Source: Roseospira goensis (lineage in GTDB: Bacteria; Pseudomonadota; Alphaproteobacteria; Rhodospirillales; Rhodospirillaceae). Taken from it: a stretch of 64,000 bases of DNA. Each line of letters begins with the position of its first letter. Position 1 is the stretch's first letter. Of the stretch, positions 31,606 to 40,604 are shown piece by piece. The position numbers and the translations under genes were made by a program. The notes under the pieces were generated by a model, which ran no database searches, was not told the origin of the DNA, and worked only from the letters and a program-made list of their open reading frames with translations. The stretch spans positions 1-64,000 of the forward strand of contig NZ_JACIGI010000021.1 in NCBI RefSeq assembly GCF_014197795.1, written 5' to 3'.

Positions 31606-33006
31606 ATGACTGACCCCTCGGTCCGCGACCAGATCCACCGCGACGTTCTGCGCAGCGACGACTCCTACGGTCTGCTGCCGGAGTTCGTGACGATGGTGCA
31701 CGACGCGCTGGAGGCCGAGGACGACGCCACGGTGCGCGAGCTGGTGGCGCCGCTGCACTACGCCGACATCGCCGACCTTATCGAGACCCTGGGGAGCGAG
31801 GACCGGGCGCGGTTCGTGCGCGCCGTCAAGAGCGTGTTCAACGCCGAGATCCTGCCGGAGCTGGACGATGCCGTCCGCGCCGAGGTGATCGAGGAACTGG
31901 GCTTCGAGGATTTCGCCGCCTGCCTGCGTGAGGTGGAATCGGACGACGCGGTCTATCTCGCCGGCCAGATCGAGGACGAGGACGAGCGCGCCACGGTCCT
32001 GGCCAAGCTGCCGGCGGAGTTGCGCGCGGTCATCGAGCAGGCGCTGGCGCTGCCGGAGTTCAGCGCCGGGCGCCTCATGCAGCGCGAGCTGGTGGCGGTG
32101 CCGAGCTACTGGACGGTGGGCGAGACCATCGACTACCTGCGCTCGGGCGCGCGCCTGCCCGACGAATTCTATCAGATCTTCATCGTCGACCCGCGTCACC
32201 GGCCGGTGGGCAACGTGCGGCTGTCGGCGCTGCTGCGGGCGCGTCGGCCGGTGCGGCTGCGCGAGATCATGGACCCCAAGACGGCCGAGATCCCGATCAC
32301 CATGGACCAGGAGGAGGTGGCCTTCCTGTTCCGCCAGCAGAACCTGTTGTCGGCGCCGGTGGTGGACGCCTCCGGCCGGCTGGTCGGGCGCGTCACGGTC
32401 GACGACGTGGTCGACGTCATCGACGAGGAGGCCGAGGACGACATGTTCCGCCTCGCCGGTCTGTCGGAGGGCGACCTGTTCTCGGCCGTCGTCGATACCG
32501 TCAAGAGCCGGTTCACCTGGCTGCTGCTCAACCTGGGCACCGCCGTGCTGGCCTCGCTGGTGATCGGCCTCTTCGAGAGCACCCTGGAGGCCGTGGTGGC
32601 CCTGGCGGTGCTGATGCCGATCGTCGCCTCGATGGGCGGCAACGCCGGCACCCAGACCCTGACCATCGCGGTCCGGGCGCTGGCCACCAAGGAACTGACG
32701 GCGGCCAACGCCACGCGCATCGTCGGCAAGGAGGTGGCGATCGGCCTGATCAACGGCCTGGTCTTCGCCGTTCTGACCGGGGCCGTCTCGTGGGTCTGGT
32801 TCGGCAACCCGGCCATCGGGGTGGTGATCGGGGCGGCGATGATCATCAACATGGTGGCGGCCGGCCTGGCGGGGATCGCGATTCCCCTGGTCCTGGACCG
32901 CCTGAAGGTGGACCCGGCGGTGTCGTCCGGCGTGTTCCTGACCACGGTCACCGACGTGGTGGGCTTTTTCGCCTTCCTGGGGCTGGCGGCGGTGTTCATC
33001 CTGTGA
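31606..33006 (+). CDS. mgtE: Magnesium transporter MgtE
   Basis: This 466-residue channel-type Mg2+ importer has a cytoplasmic superhelical N domain (HYADIADLIETLGSEDRARFV) over roughly residues 1-130. A pair of CBS domains follows (AVPSYWTVGETIDYLRS.. and EIPITMDQEEVAFLFRQQNLLSAPVVD..). Five transmembrane helices run from about 300 to the end. The pore signature is PIVASMGGNAGTQTLTIAVRALA. The N and CBS domains sense cytosolic Mg2+ and gate the pore. I see no Mg riboswitch in the short upstream gap. Confidence 0.95.
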   Translation: MTDPSVRDQIHRDVLRSDDSYGLLPEFVTMVHDALEAEDDATVRELVAPLHYADIADLIETLGSEDRARFVRAVKSVFNAEILPELDDAVRAEVIEELGFEDFAACLREVESDDAVYLAGQIEDEDERATVLAKLPAELRAVIEQALALPEFSAGRLMQRELVAVPSYWTVGETIDYLRSGARLPDEFYQIFIVDPRHRPVGNVRLSALLRARRPVRLREIMDPKTAEIPITMDQEEVAFLFRQQNLLSAPVVDASGRLVGRVTVDDVVDVIDEEAEDDMFRLAGLSEGDLFSAVVDTVKSRFTWLLLNLGTAVLASLVIGLFESTLEAVVALAVLMPIVASMGGNAGTQTLTIAVRALATKELTAANATRIVGKEVAIGLINGLVFAVLTGAVSWVWFGNPAIGVVIGAAMIINMVAAGLAGIAIPLVLDRLKVDPAVSSGVFLTTVTDVVGFFAFLGLAAVFIL

Positions 33007-33051
33007 CCGGAAGGCACGCGGCGGCCGGGTCGGTCTCGACAGCGGGTTTAC

Positions 33052-33063
33052 GTTTACGTAAAC
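33052..33063. promoter_or_regulatory. LiuR-type operator before liuR
   Basis: GTTTACGTAAAC is a perfect 12-bp palindrome 9 bp before the regulator ATG. It matches the core of the larger palindrome at 35167-35184 in front of liuA. Its position implies autorepression. Confidence 0.75.
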
Positions 33064-33071
33064 TGCCGGCC

Positions 33072-33614
33072 ATGATCGAGACAACCCCCGAGATCGGCCC
33101 TCACGGTGAGCCGCACGGTGTCCCCGACGACGATAGCCGCGGGTGCAGCGACGGCGAGGGCGACGGCGACCAGGAGCGCGACCGCACCTACAGCATCGCC
33201 GAACTGGCGCGCGAGTTCGGGGTGACGGCGCGGGCGATCCGGTTCTACGAGGACAAGGGCCTGCTGACCCCGCGGCGGGCCGGGCAGCGTCGCGTCTACT
33301 CGGAGCGCGAGCGGGTGCGTCTGCTGCTGATCGTGCGCGGCAAGCGCCTTGGTTTCTCGCTCAGCGAGTGCCAGGACATTATCGACATGTACGGCGCCGA
33401 GCCCACGGAGGGCGCCCAGCTTCGCCGCCTGGTCAAGACCATCCGCCAGCGCCGGCGCATCCTGCAGGAGCGCATGGAGGACATGCGGCTGACCCTGGAC
33501 GAGCTGGACCAGGTCGAGGCTCAGGCCCAGCGCATCCTGGACGGGGGTGAGCGCGGGGCCGCGGTGACCCCGACCGTGCGCCGGCCCATGGTCAATCCTG
33601 ATCCGGGGGTGTGA
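33072..33614 (+). CDS. liuR: MerR-family transcriptional regulator, LiuR-like
   Basis: This 180-residue regulator has an acidic disordered N-terminus of about 38 residues, then a MerR winged-helix domain (TYSIAELAREFGVTARAIRFYEDKGLLTPRRAGQRRVYS). The dimerisation coiled coil follows (LVKTIRQRRRILQERMEDMRLTLDELDQVEAQAQRIL). No cysteine metal site is present. Proteins of this type control branched-chain amino acid (liu) catabolism and bind TTTACGTAAA-like palindromes. Such sites lie immediately upstream of this gene and of liuA, which supports the name. It is transcribed in the same direction as the liu genes. Confidence 0.88.
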   Translation: MIETTPEIGPHGEPHGVPDDDSRGCSDGEGDGDQERDRTYSIAELAREFGVTARAIRFYEDKGLLTPRRAGQRRVYSERERVRLLLIVRGKRLGFSLSECQDIIDMYGAEPTEGAQLRRLVKTIRQRRRILQERMEDMRLTLDELDQVEAQAQRILDGGERGAAVTPTVRRPMVNPDPGV

Positions 33615-33621
33615 TCGGGGC

Positions 33622-35013
33622 CTACTTCAGCGCCATGAACTTGAGGATGTGACTGTCCAGGAGGTCGGAGTTGGCGACGATCTGGGTCAGATCCTCCGCG
33701 CCCTTGACGGACCCGCGCTCCTTTAGCCCCACCAGGTCGAGCATCATCAGCCGCAGAGCCTTGGCCCCTTCAGGGGTGCCGATCACGGTCTCGAAAAATT
33801 TGCGACCGTAGCCCTTTTTACCCCACAGGCCTTCGAGGATGAAGAACACCTCCGAGATCGTCGGCCGCAGCGGGGCCGGCGTGCGGGCTTGGTCGTCCGG
33901 TGCCAGCAGGAACAGAGCCACGATCGAGTCCTCGGTCAGGTAGCTCATGTAGCGTTGGCAGAACAGCGACATCTGTTCGACCCGCGCCTGCCGGGGCGCA
34001 ATGTCCAGCCCGCGCAGGTCGCGCGCCGCTACGCCGAACACGGCGAGCAGCGGCGCCGGGAACTCCAGCAGGTGGTTGAACTCGGCGCCCAGCACGCCGC
34101 GCAGCGTGCGAATGTCCGTGCTGTAGACGTGACCGGCGACCGCCGGTTGCCCGCGGCGCTCCCGCTCCTGGTTCACGCGCTCGGTGATGTCATGAATGTC
34201 CCAGGCGGCGACCGCGCGCACCGCCTCCGGCGTCGTCAGCAGGAACAGTTCCGGACCCAGATCGCGGACCTGCTCGGGTACGGTGAACGATTCCGCGATG
34301 GCGCTCAGGTAGGCCGGGCCGGCGGTCACCAAGCGCGGGAAGTCCTGCGTCAGGGTTTCGCGCAGCGCCTTCAGCACCGGCGGCCGTATCTGTGACAGCG
34401 TGAGCAGCAGCGCCTCGTCGGTCTCGAACAGGGCGCGGCGGATATTGCCCTCGAAGCCGCGGACCAGTTCGGTGACCACCGCCGAGGGCAAGGCGGCGAT
34501 GCGCCGCAGCCGCGGCAGCATCTCGACCTCCGTCAACTCGGCGGCGAGGCGATCGTACACCTTGGGCAGGCGGCGCAGGATCAACCGCGCCGCGCGGTCG
34601 ACGAAGTAGCGCCGCGCGTGCTGCACCGAATAGCCGCAGGCCGGCACGATAACCCGGCTCCGAGTCGGCGGGATCAGCTTGCCATTGGCCGCCCGCAGCG
34701 CGATGGCCCCGGACTTCCAGGCTTCATCGAACACCGCCAGGCCGCGCTCGATGGCGCGGTCATCGTTCACCGCGCGCTGGAACGGCACGCCGTCCAGGCG
34801 GCACTCCGCCTCGGTCCCGTGCATCTGGCGTTCGACCTGGCACAGGGTGGGGTACAGGCTCGCCACGGTGCGGACCATGCGGGCGTTGCGCCGGCGTTCG
34901 TCGCGCCCGTCCAGGCCGCGGGCCACCCCGCGCATGAAACGCGGCATGGACACGACCCAAGGGCTGTCCCCATGGCTCTGTTCAATGGTCAGGCGATTCT
35001 GGATCTCACCCAT
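33622..35013 (-). CDS. Uncharacterised 463-residue protein divergent from the liu operon
   Basis: I do not recognise this protein. It is soluble, largely helical and rich in Arg and Leu, with no signal peptide or membrane segment. Conserved-looking stretches are SMPRFMRGVARGLDGRDERRRNARM near the N-terminus, ARRYFVDRAARLILRRLP, and a C-terminal part with PTISEVFFILEGLWGKKGYGRKFFETVIG and GLKERGSVKGAEDL. Its start faces liuA across a 270-bp gap that holds the large LiuR-type palindrome. Its end is 7 bp from the liuR stop. The LEFPAPLLAVFG and SDLLDSHILKFMALK segments could help a profile search. Confidence 0.75.
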   Translation of the reverse strand: MGEIQNRLTIEQSHGDSPWVVSMPRFMRGVARGLDGRDERRRNARMVRTVASLYPTLCQVERQMHGTEAECRLDGVPFQRAVNDDRAIERGLAVFDEAWKSGAIALRAANGKLIPPTRSRVIVPACGYSVQHARRYFVDRAARLILRRLPKVYDRLAAELTEVEMLPRLRRIAALPSAVVTELVRGFEGNIRRALFETDEALLLTLSQIRPPVLKALRETLTQDFPRLVTAGPAYLSAIAESFTVPEQVRDLGPELFLLTTPEAVRAVAAWDIHDITERVNQERERRGQPAVAGHVYSTDIRTLRGVLGAEFNHLLEFPAPLLAVFGVAARDLRGLDIAPRQARVEQMSLFCQRYMSYLTEDSIVALFLLAPDDQARTPAPLRPTISEVFFILEGLWGKKGYGRKFFETVIGTPEGAKALRLMMLDLVGLKERGSVKGAEDLTQIVANSDLLDSHILKFMALK

Positions 35014-35164
35014 CGGGCGTCTCGCGGCATGTCGGGGATCGGTCGGAAAAACCCGCCCGACCAGTAAGTCTATCCTGCCTGTCTGGCCCTAACAACATGA
35101 GACTCAATTGCTTTTACCGTGTTCTTCACGTTGTGTCTTGAGGATCGGTTGCCGTCGGTTCCGG

Positions 35165-35193
35165 TTGACGTTTACGTAAACGTCATATACGGT
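35165..35193 (+). promoter_or_regulatory. liuA promoter with overlapping LiuR-type operator
   Basis: TTGACG (35165-35170) and TACGGT (35188-35193) are spaced by 17 bp. The spacer contains the perfect 18-bp palindrome GACGTTTACGTAAACGTC (35167-35184). A regulator bound here would cover the -35 and spacer, consistent with repression or MerR-type control. The liuA start is about 90 bp downstream. Confidence 0.75.
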
Positions 35194-35283
35194 GCCGCAC
35201 AGAATGAAGAGCCGCGCCGGGCCGGGGACTGGGCGCCCCGGTCGTGCCGGGCCGAGAACGAATCCGGTCGAGGAGACGCCGCC

Positions 35284-36450
35284 GTGATCAGCTTTCCCAC
35301 CCTGAACTTTGACCTCGGCGAGACCGCCGACATGATCCGCGATACCGTGGCCGCGTTCGCCGCGGAGGAGATCGCGCCGCGGGCCGCCGACATCGACCGC
35401 GACAATGTGTTCCCGGCTGACCTTTGGCGCAAGTTCGGGGATCTCGGTCTGCTCGGCATCACGGTGGACGAGGCCGACGGCGGGTCCGGGCTGGGCTATC
35501 TCGAGCACATGATCGCGGTCGAGGAAATCAGCCGCGCCTCGGCGTCGGTCGGCCTGTCCTACGGTGCGCACTCCAACCTCTGCGTCAACCAGATCCGGCG
35601 CAACGGCTCGGCCGAGCAGAAGGCCCGCTATCTGCCCAAGCTGATCTCGGGCGAGCACGTGGGCGCGCTGGCGATGAGCGAGCCCGGGGCCGGCTCCGAC
35701 GTGGTCGGCATGCGCACGCGCGCCGAGAAGAAGGGCGATCGCTACATCCTCAACGGCACCAAGATGTGGATCACCAACGGTCCCGACGCCGACGTGCTGG
35801 TGGTCTACGCCAAGACCACGCCCGAGGCCGGGCCGAAGGGCATCACCGCGTTCCTGATCGAAACAGGCTTCAAGGGCTTCTCGACGGCCCAGAAGCTGGA
35901 CAAGCTGGGCATGCGTGGCTCCAACACCTGCGAACTGGTGTTCGAGGACTGCGAGGTCCCCGAGGAGAACGTGCTGGGCCAGGTCGACAGGGGTGTCCGG
36001 GTCCTGATGAGCGGCCTGGACTACGAGCGCGCCATCCTGGCCGCCGGGCCGCTGGGCATCATGGACGCCTGCCTGGACGTGGTTCTGCCCTACGTGCACG
36101 AGCGCAAGCAGTTCGGCCAGGCGATCGGCGAATTCCAGCTTATGCAGGGCAAGATCGCCGACATGTACACCACCATGAACGCGGCCAAGGCGTATGTGTA
36201 TGCCGTCGGCAAGGCCTGCGACCGGGGCGAGACCACCCGCAAGGACGCCGCCGGGGCCATCCTGTTCGCGTCCGAGAAGGCGACCTGGATGGCGCTGGAG
36301 GCGATCCAGTGCCTGGGCGGCAACGGCTACATCAACGAATATCCCACCGGCCGGCTTCTGCGCGACGCCAAGCTCTACGAGATCGGCGCCGGCACCAGCG
36401 AGATCCGCCGCATGCTGATCGGCCGCGAGCTGTTCGCCGAGACGGCGTAG
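35284..36450 (+). CDS. liuA: Isovaleryl-CoA dehydrogenase
   Basis: This 388-residue FAD enzyme oxidises isovaleryl-CoA to 3-methylcrotonyl-CoA in leucine degradation. Acyl-CoA dehydrogenase signatures are [18 protein letters not shown] and [35 protein letters not shown]. The catalytic glutamate is in the isovaleryl-specific position, E248 of [18 protein letters not shown], instead of the usual C-terminal one. I take the GTG at 35284, preceded by GAGGAG; the open frame upstream runs through the operator. It is the first gene of the operon. Confidence 0.94.
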   Translation: MISFPTLNFDLGETADMIRDTVAAFAAEEIAPRAADIDRDNVFPADLWRKFGDLGLLGITVDEADGGSGLGYLEHMIAVEEISRASASVGLSYGAHSNLCVNQIRRNGSAEQKARYLPKLISGEHVGALAMSEPGAGSDVVGMRTRAEKKGDRYILNGTKMWITNGPDADVLVVYAKTTPEAGPKGITAFLIETGFKGFSTAQKLDKLGMRGSNTCELVFEDCEVPEENVLGQVDRGVRVLMSGLDYERAILAAGPLGIMDACLDVVLPYVHERKQFGQAIGEFQLMQGKIADMYTTMNAAKAYVYAVGKACDRGETTRKDAAGAILFASEKATWMALEAIQCLGGNGYINEYPTGRLLRDAKLYEIGAGTSEIRRMLIGRELFAETA

Positions 36451-36456
36451 GCCGCC

Positions 36457-37266
36457 ATGACCCCTGACCTCGCCGACCACGTCCGAGCCCAGGGCGCGCG
36501 CCTGCTGTTCGCCTGCCGCGTCGGCGAGGCGGTCGAGGGCACCGTGGCCGCGCCCAACCGGCCCGCGCCGCCCGGGGTGCGCTTCGTCTATGTGCGCCCC
36601 GCCGCCTGGTACCTGACCCTGGCCGAGCGGGCCGACACCCTGGAGGGTCCTGGTGAGGACGGCTGGGGCTGGGACCTGCGCAAGGTGCTGCGGCTGCTGT
36701 TGCGCTCGAATCCCATGGTCTGGTCCTGGCTGGCCAGCCCGGACGTCCTGTACGATCCGGTCGGGCTGGGCGATGACCTGCGCCGGCTGGCGGACGAGGG
36801 CTATTCCCGCCGTGCCTTGGGGCATGCCCTGTGGGGCGAGGCCCGCAAGGCGCTGACCGCGTTCCTCGACCGGGGCGAGGCCATGACCGCCACCAAGTCG
36901 CTGAAGGCGGCGCGCGCCCTCCTGGCGCTGCGCTGGCTGGAGGCGGGGGGCGGCCTGCCCCCGCTGGCATTGTCGGTGCTGCTGAACCAGGACGCGACGC
37001 CGGCCGATGTGCGCGCCGAGATCGAGGCCCTCCGCGCCGCGCCGACCGACCGCCATCCGGCGCTCTACCGCTGGATCAACGCCGAACTCGACACGGCCGC
37101 CGACCGCTGCGCCGCGCTGCCCGAGGGGGCGCCCGATCCGGCGGCGGCCGATGCGCTTTACCGCGCCCATGTGTTGCCCGAGAATGACGCCCAGGCGGCC
37201 GCAGCGGGCGCGGCACGTCATCCCCAAGCAAGCACGCTCGCATCAGGAGGAGATCCGTCCCCGTGA
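36457..37266 (+). CDS. Degenerate nucleotidyltransferase-superfamily protein (COG3541-like)
   Basis: This 269-residue protein shows the layout of predicted nucleotidyltransferases of the YcgL/COG3541 type: RLLFACRVGEAVEG.., VRFVYVRPAAWYLTL, then GWGWDLRKVLRLLLRSNPMVWSWLASPDVLYD. The catalytic signature, normally GSxAxGxxSxxSDxD, reads GEAVEGTVAAPNRPAPPGVRF here. Both metal-binding aspartates and the serine are therefore missing and the protein is unlikely to transfer nucleotides. It starts 7 bp after liuA, and its TGA overlaps the GTG of the thiolase (GTGA). It is thus translated as part of the operon. Confidence 0.72.
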   Translation: MTPDLADHVRAQGARLLFACRVGEAVEGTVAAPNRPAPPGVRFVYVRPAAWYLTLAERADTLEGPGEDGWGWDLRKVLRLLLRSNPMVWSWLASPDVLYDPVGLGDDLRRLADEGYSRRALGHALWGEARKALTAFLDRGEAMTATKSLKAARALLALRWLEAGGGLPPLALSVLLNQDATPADVRAEIEALRAAPTDRHPALYRWINAELDTAADRCAALPEGAPDPAAADALYRAHVLPENDAQAAAAGAARHPQASTLASGGDPSP

Positions 37267-38450
37267 CCACAGATCCCGTCGTCATCGTCGGGGCTGCCCG
37301 GACCCCCATGGGCGGCTTCCAGGGTGAACTGGCCGGCGCGACCGCGTCCGCGCTGGGCGCCCATGCCATCGCCGCCGCGCTGGAGCGGGCGGGTGCGGCC
37401 GCCGCGGACACCGACGGCGTGCACATGGGCTGTGTGCTGCCGGCCGGGCAGGGCCAGGCGCCCGCGCGTCAGGCCGCCCACGGCGCCGGCCTGCCCTGGA
37501 GCGCAGGCTGTACCACCGTCAACAAGATGTGCGGCTCGGCCATGAAGGCGGCCATGATTGCCCACGACGAGCTGGTGGTCGGCTCCGCCGACGTGCTGGT
37601 GGCCGGCGGCATGGAGAGCATGACCAACGCCCCGTACCTGCTGGACAAGGCCCGCGGCGGCTACCGCATGGGGCACGGCGCGGTGCGCGACCACATGTTT
37701 CTGGACGGCCTGGAGGACGCCTATGAGCCGGGGCGCCTGATGGGCACCTTCGCCGAGGACTGCGCCCAGCATTACCAGTTTTCCCGCGAGGATCAGGACG
37801 CCTTCGCCATCTGCTCCCTGGACCGCGCCCAGCGCGCCACGCGGGACGGCGTGTTTGCGCGCGAGATCGCGCCCATGACCCTGACGGCCGGCAAGGCCGA
37901 GACGGTCGTGGACACCGACCAGAACCCGCGGCTGGCCCGGCGGGAGAAGATCCCGACGCTGAAGCCGGCCTTCCGCGCGGGCGGCACCGTGACCGCCGCC
38001 AACAGCTCCAGCATTTCGGACGGGGCGGCGGCCCTGGTGCTGACCCGGGCCTCCGTGGCCGAGCATCGGGGCTGGACGCCGCTGGCCCGTGTGGTCGGCC
38101 ATGCCACCCACGCCCGCGAGCCGCACTGGTTCACGACCGCCCCCATCGGCGCCATCGAAAGCCTGATGGCCCGCACCGGCTGGACCGTCGGCGACGTCGA
38201 CCTGTGGGAGGTCAACGAAGCCTTCGCCGTGGTGACCATGGCCGCCATGCGCGACCTGGGCATCCCCCACGACATCATGAACGTGCACGGCGGCGCCTGC
38301 GCACTCGGCCACCCCATCGGCGCGTCGGGGGCGCGCATCCTCGTCACCCTGCTAAACGCGCTGCGGGAACACGGCCAGCGGCGCGGCGTTGCCTGCCTGT
38401 GCATCGGCGGCGGCGAGGCCACCGCCATGGCTCTGGAGATGATGCACTGA
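37263..38450 (+). CDS. Acetyl-CoA acetyltransferase (thiolase)
   Basis: This 395-residue thiolase cleaves or forms acetoacetyl-CoA and related 3-ketoacyl-CoAs. The catalytic residues are present: C90 in NKMCGSAMKA, H350 in GGACALGHPIGASGAR and C380 in CLCIGGGEA. In this operon it could split acetoacetyl-CoA arising from leucine (after CoA transfer from acetoacetate) or act in isoleucine degradation. Translation starts at a GTG overlapping the previous stop by 4 bp. Confidence 0.92.
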   Translation: MTTDPVVIVGAARTPMGGFQGELAGATASALGAHAIAAALERAGAAAADTDGVHMGCVLPAGQGQAPARQAAHGAGLPWSAGCTTVNKMCGSAMKAAMIAHDELVVGSADVLVAGGMESMTNAPYLLDKARGGYRMGHGAVRDHMFLDGLEDAYEPGRLMGTFAEDCAQHYQFSREDQDAFAICSLDRAQRATRDGVFAREIAPMTLTAGKAETVVDTDQNPRLARREKIPTLKPAFRAGGTVTAANSSSISDGAAALVLTRASVAEHRGWTPLARVVGHATHAREPHWFTTAPIGAIESLMARTGWTVGDVDLWEVNEAFAVVTMAAMRDLGIPHDIMNVHGGACALGHPIGASGARILVTLLNALREHGQRRGVACLCIGGGEATAMALEMMH

Positions 38451-38625
38451 TCTTTTTTCGGCCGGGGACCGGGACCGCCCGGTGCCCGGCCTCCGCCGCT
38501 GCGCGGCGCCGACGCGGTCGCGTCGGCCGCCCCAGGGAAGACGACGCGTCCTCCCGCGGGCGGACAGGGCGCAGCATCGCGTTCGTGCGCGCATGAGGAC
38601 CCCCGGACAGCACAGGAGACCGACC

Positions 38626-39309
38626 ATGCCCACCGTTCTGATCACCGGCGCCAGCCGTGGCCTGGGCCTGGAGTTCGTGCGCCAGTACCGCGCCGACGGC
38701 TGGGACGTCATCGCCACCTGCCGCGATCCCGCCAAGGCGCCGGAGCTGACCGCCACCGGGGCGGAGGTTCACGCCCTCGACGTGACCGACGACGCGGCCG
38801 TCAAGGCGCTGGGCCGCACCCTGGCCGGGCGCACCCTCGACGTGCTCATCAACAACGCCGGGGTCTATCCGCTGAAGGGACCGCAGGGATCGTTCGGCGA
38901 CATCCCGGTCAAGCCCTGGATGGAGGCCCTGCGCACCAACGTGATCGCGCCGTGGAAGGTGGCCGAGACCTTCGTTGCCAACCTGGAGCAGGCCGAGCGC
39001 CCGGTGCTGGCCACCATTTCCTCCAAGATGGGCAGCATCGGCGACGCCGCGTCGCCGGGGTCCGTGGTCTACCGGTCGTCCAAGGCCGGCGTGAACATGG
39101 TCGTCAAGGGCTTGTCCATCGAGCTGGGGCCGCGCGGCATCATCTGCCTGGCGTTCCATCCGGGCTGGGTGAAGACCGACATGGGCGGTCCGAACGCGCT
39201 CATCACGCCGGAACAGAGCATCACCGGCCTGCGGCGCCTGATCGCCGCCGCCACGCCGGCGGACAACGGCCGCTTCCTGGCCTACGACGGCCAGGAGGTC
39301 CCGTGGTGA
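38626..39309 (+). CDS. Short-chain dehydrogenase/reductase
   Basis: This 227-residue classical SDR starts [21 protein letters not shown] (NAD(P)-binding TGxxxGxG). It continues with [12 protein letters not shown], and the catalytic set is Ser in [12 protein letters not shown] and YxxxK in [15 protein letters not shown]. The family resembles short SDRs of the sniffer/C-factor type ([18 protein letters not shown]). AGGAGA lies 8 bp upstream of the ATG. The substrate is unknown. It lies within the liu cluster, 175 bp after the thiolase. Confidence 0.85.
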   Translation: MPTVLITGASRGLGLEFVRQYRADGWDVIATCRDPAKAPELTATGAEVHALDVTDDAAVKALGRTLAGRTLDVLINNAGVYPLKGPQGSFGDIPVKPWMEALRTNVIAPWKVAETFVANLEQAERPVLATISSKMGSIGDAASPGSVVYRSSKAGVNMVVKGLSIELGPRGIICLAFHPGWVKTDMGGPNALITPEQSITGLRRLIAAATPADNGRFLAYDGQEVPW

Positions 39310-39337
39310 AGCGGTCCGGCGGAACGGAGGGCCGTCC

Positions 39338-40480
39338 ATGGACCTGAGCGAGGACCAACGCCTGATCCGCGACACGGCGCGCCAGTTCGCGCGCGAGCGG
39401 CTGGCGCCCCATGCCGCCGCCTGGGATCGCGACCATGCCTTCCCGGCCGAGGCGTTGGCGGAGATGGGCAGCCTTGGCTTCCTGGGCATGGTGGTGCCGG
39501 AGGCCTGGGGCGGGGCCGGCACGGACTACGTCGCCTATGCCCTGGCGCTGGAGGAAATCGCCGCCGGCGACGGGGCCACCAGCACCATCATGAGCGTGCA
39601 TACCTCGGTGGGCTGCGTGCCGATCCTCAGATTCGGGACCGAGGATCAGAAACGCCGCTTCCTGCCCGCCATGGCGCAGGGCCGGACCATCGGCGCCTTC
39701 TGCCTGACCGAGCCGCAGGCCGGCTCCGACGCTGCAAACCTGAAGTGCAGGGCAGTGCGCGACGGGAACCAATACGTGCTGTCCGGCACCAAGATGTTCA
39801 TCACCTCGGGCGCCAACGCGGGCGTTGCCATCGTGTTCGCGGTCACCGATCCGGAGGCCGGCCGCAAGGGGATCTCGGCCTTCATCGTGCCCACGGACAC
39901 CCCGGGCTGGGAGGTGGTGCGCATCGAACACAAGCTGGGCCAGCATGCCTCCGACACCTGCCAGATCGCGTTCAACGATCTGCGGCTGCCGGCCGACCTG
40001 CGGTTGGGCCAGGAGGGCGAGGGCTACCGGATCGCCCTCGCCAACCTGGAGGGTGGGCGCATCGGCATCGCCGCCCAGGCGGTCGGCATGGCGCGGGCGG
40101 CGTTCGCGTACGCCCGCGACTATGCCGCCGAGCGGACCGCGTTCGGGACCGCGATCGTCCACCACCAGGCCGTTGCCTTCCGACTGGCCGACATGGCGAC
40201 CCGCATTGAGGCGGCGCGCCATCTGGTGCTGGAAGCCGCGCGCCTGAGGGACCTCGGCCGGCCGTGCCTGAAGGAGGCCTGTATGGCCAAGCTGTACGCC
40301 AGCGAGATGGCCGAGCGGGTGTGCTCGGACGCGATTCAGACCCTGGGGGGCTACGGCTATCTGGCCGATCACCCGGTGGAGCGGATCTATCGCGATGTGC
40401 GGGTGTGCCAGATCTACGAGGGCACATCCGATGTGCAGCGCATGGTGATCGCGCGCGAGCTGATGGGCGAGGCGGGGTGA
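39338..40480 (+). CDS. Acyl-CoA dehydrogenase
   Basis: This 380-residue FAD enzyme is of the short/branched-chain acyl-CoA dehydrogenase group. Motifs are [37 protein letters not shown], and [40 protein letters not shown]. The catalytic glutamate is the C-terminal one (E361 of YEGTSD), unlike liuA. It may act on 2-methylbutyryl-, isobutyryl- or short straight-chain CoAs, widening the cluster beyond leucine. It starts 28 bp after the SDR. Confidence 0.92.
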   Translation: MDLSEDQRLIRDTARQFARERLAPHAAAWDRDHAFPAEALAEMGSLGFLGMVVPEAWGGAGTDYVAYALALEEIAAGDGATSTIMSVHTSVGCVPILRFGTEDQKRRFLPAMAQGRTIGAFCLTEPQAGSDAANLKCRAVRDGNQYVLSGTKMFITSGANAGVAIVFAVTDPEAGRKGISAFIVPTDTPGWEVVRIEHKLGQHASDTCQIAFNDLRLPADLRLGQEGEGYRIALANLEGGRIGIAAQAVGMARAAFAYARDYAAERTAFGTAIVHHQAVAFRLADMATRIEAARHLVLEAARLRDLGRPCLKEACMAKLYASEMAERVCSDAIQTLGGYGYLADHPVERIYRDVRVCQIYEGTSDVQRMVIARELMGEAG

Positions 40481-40496
40481 CGGGCGGTCGAGTGGC

Positions 40497-40560
40497 GCGC
40501 CCACGTGGAAGCGTGGGCGCCAAACCGGGAAAACCATGGTCCCACGCGCCCGCGTGGCAC
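40497..40560. repeat. Pair of dispersed hairpin repeats
   Basis: GCCCACG..CGTGGGC (40497-40520) and CCCACGCGCCCGCGTGG (40539-40560) are members of the hairpin family also seen at 21.7 and 30.1 kb. They lie in the 124-bp gap between two liu-cluster genes and could weaken read-through. Confidence 0.7.
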
Positions 40561-40604
40561 CACGAAAAGCGCCGTCCAGCGGGTTGTCAGGGGGGACACG
40601 GAGC

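Noticed and set aside
38458-38492. Rho-independent terminator after the thiolase gene
   Set aside because: A strong GC hairpin is present, but the T-run precedes it on the plus strand and no T-run follows on either strand, so the usual arrangement is missing.
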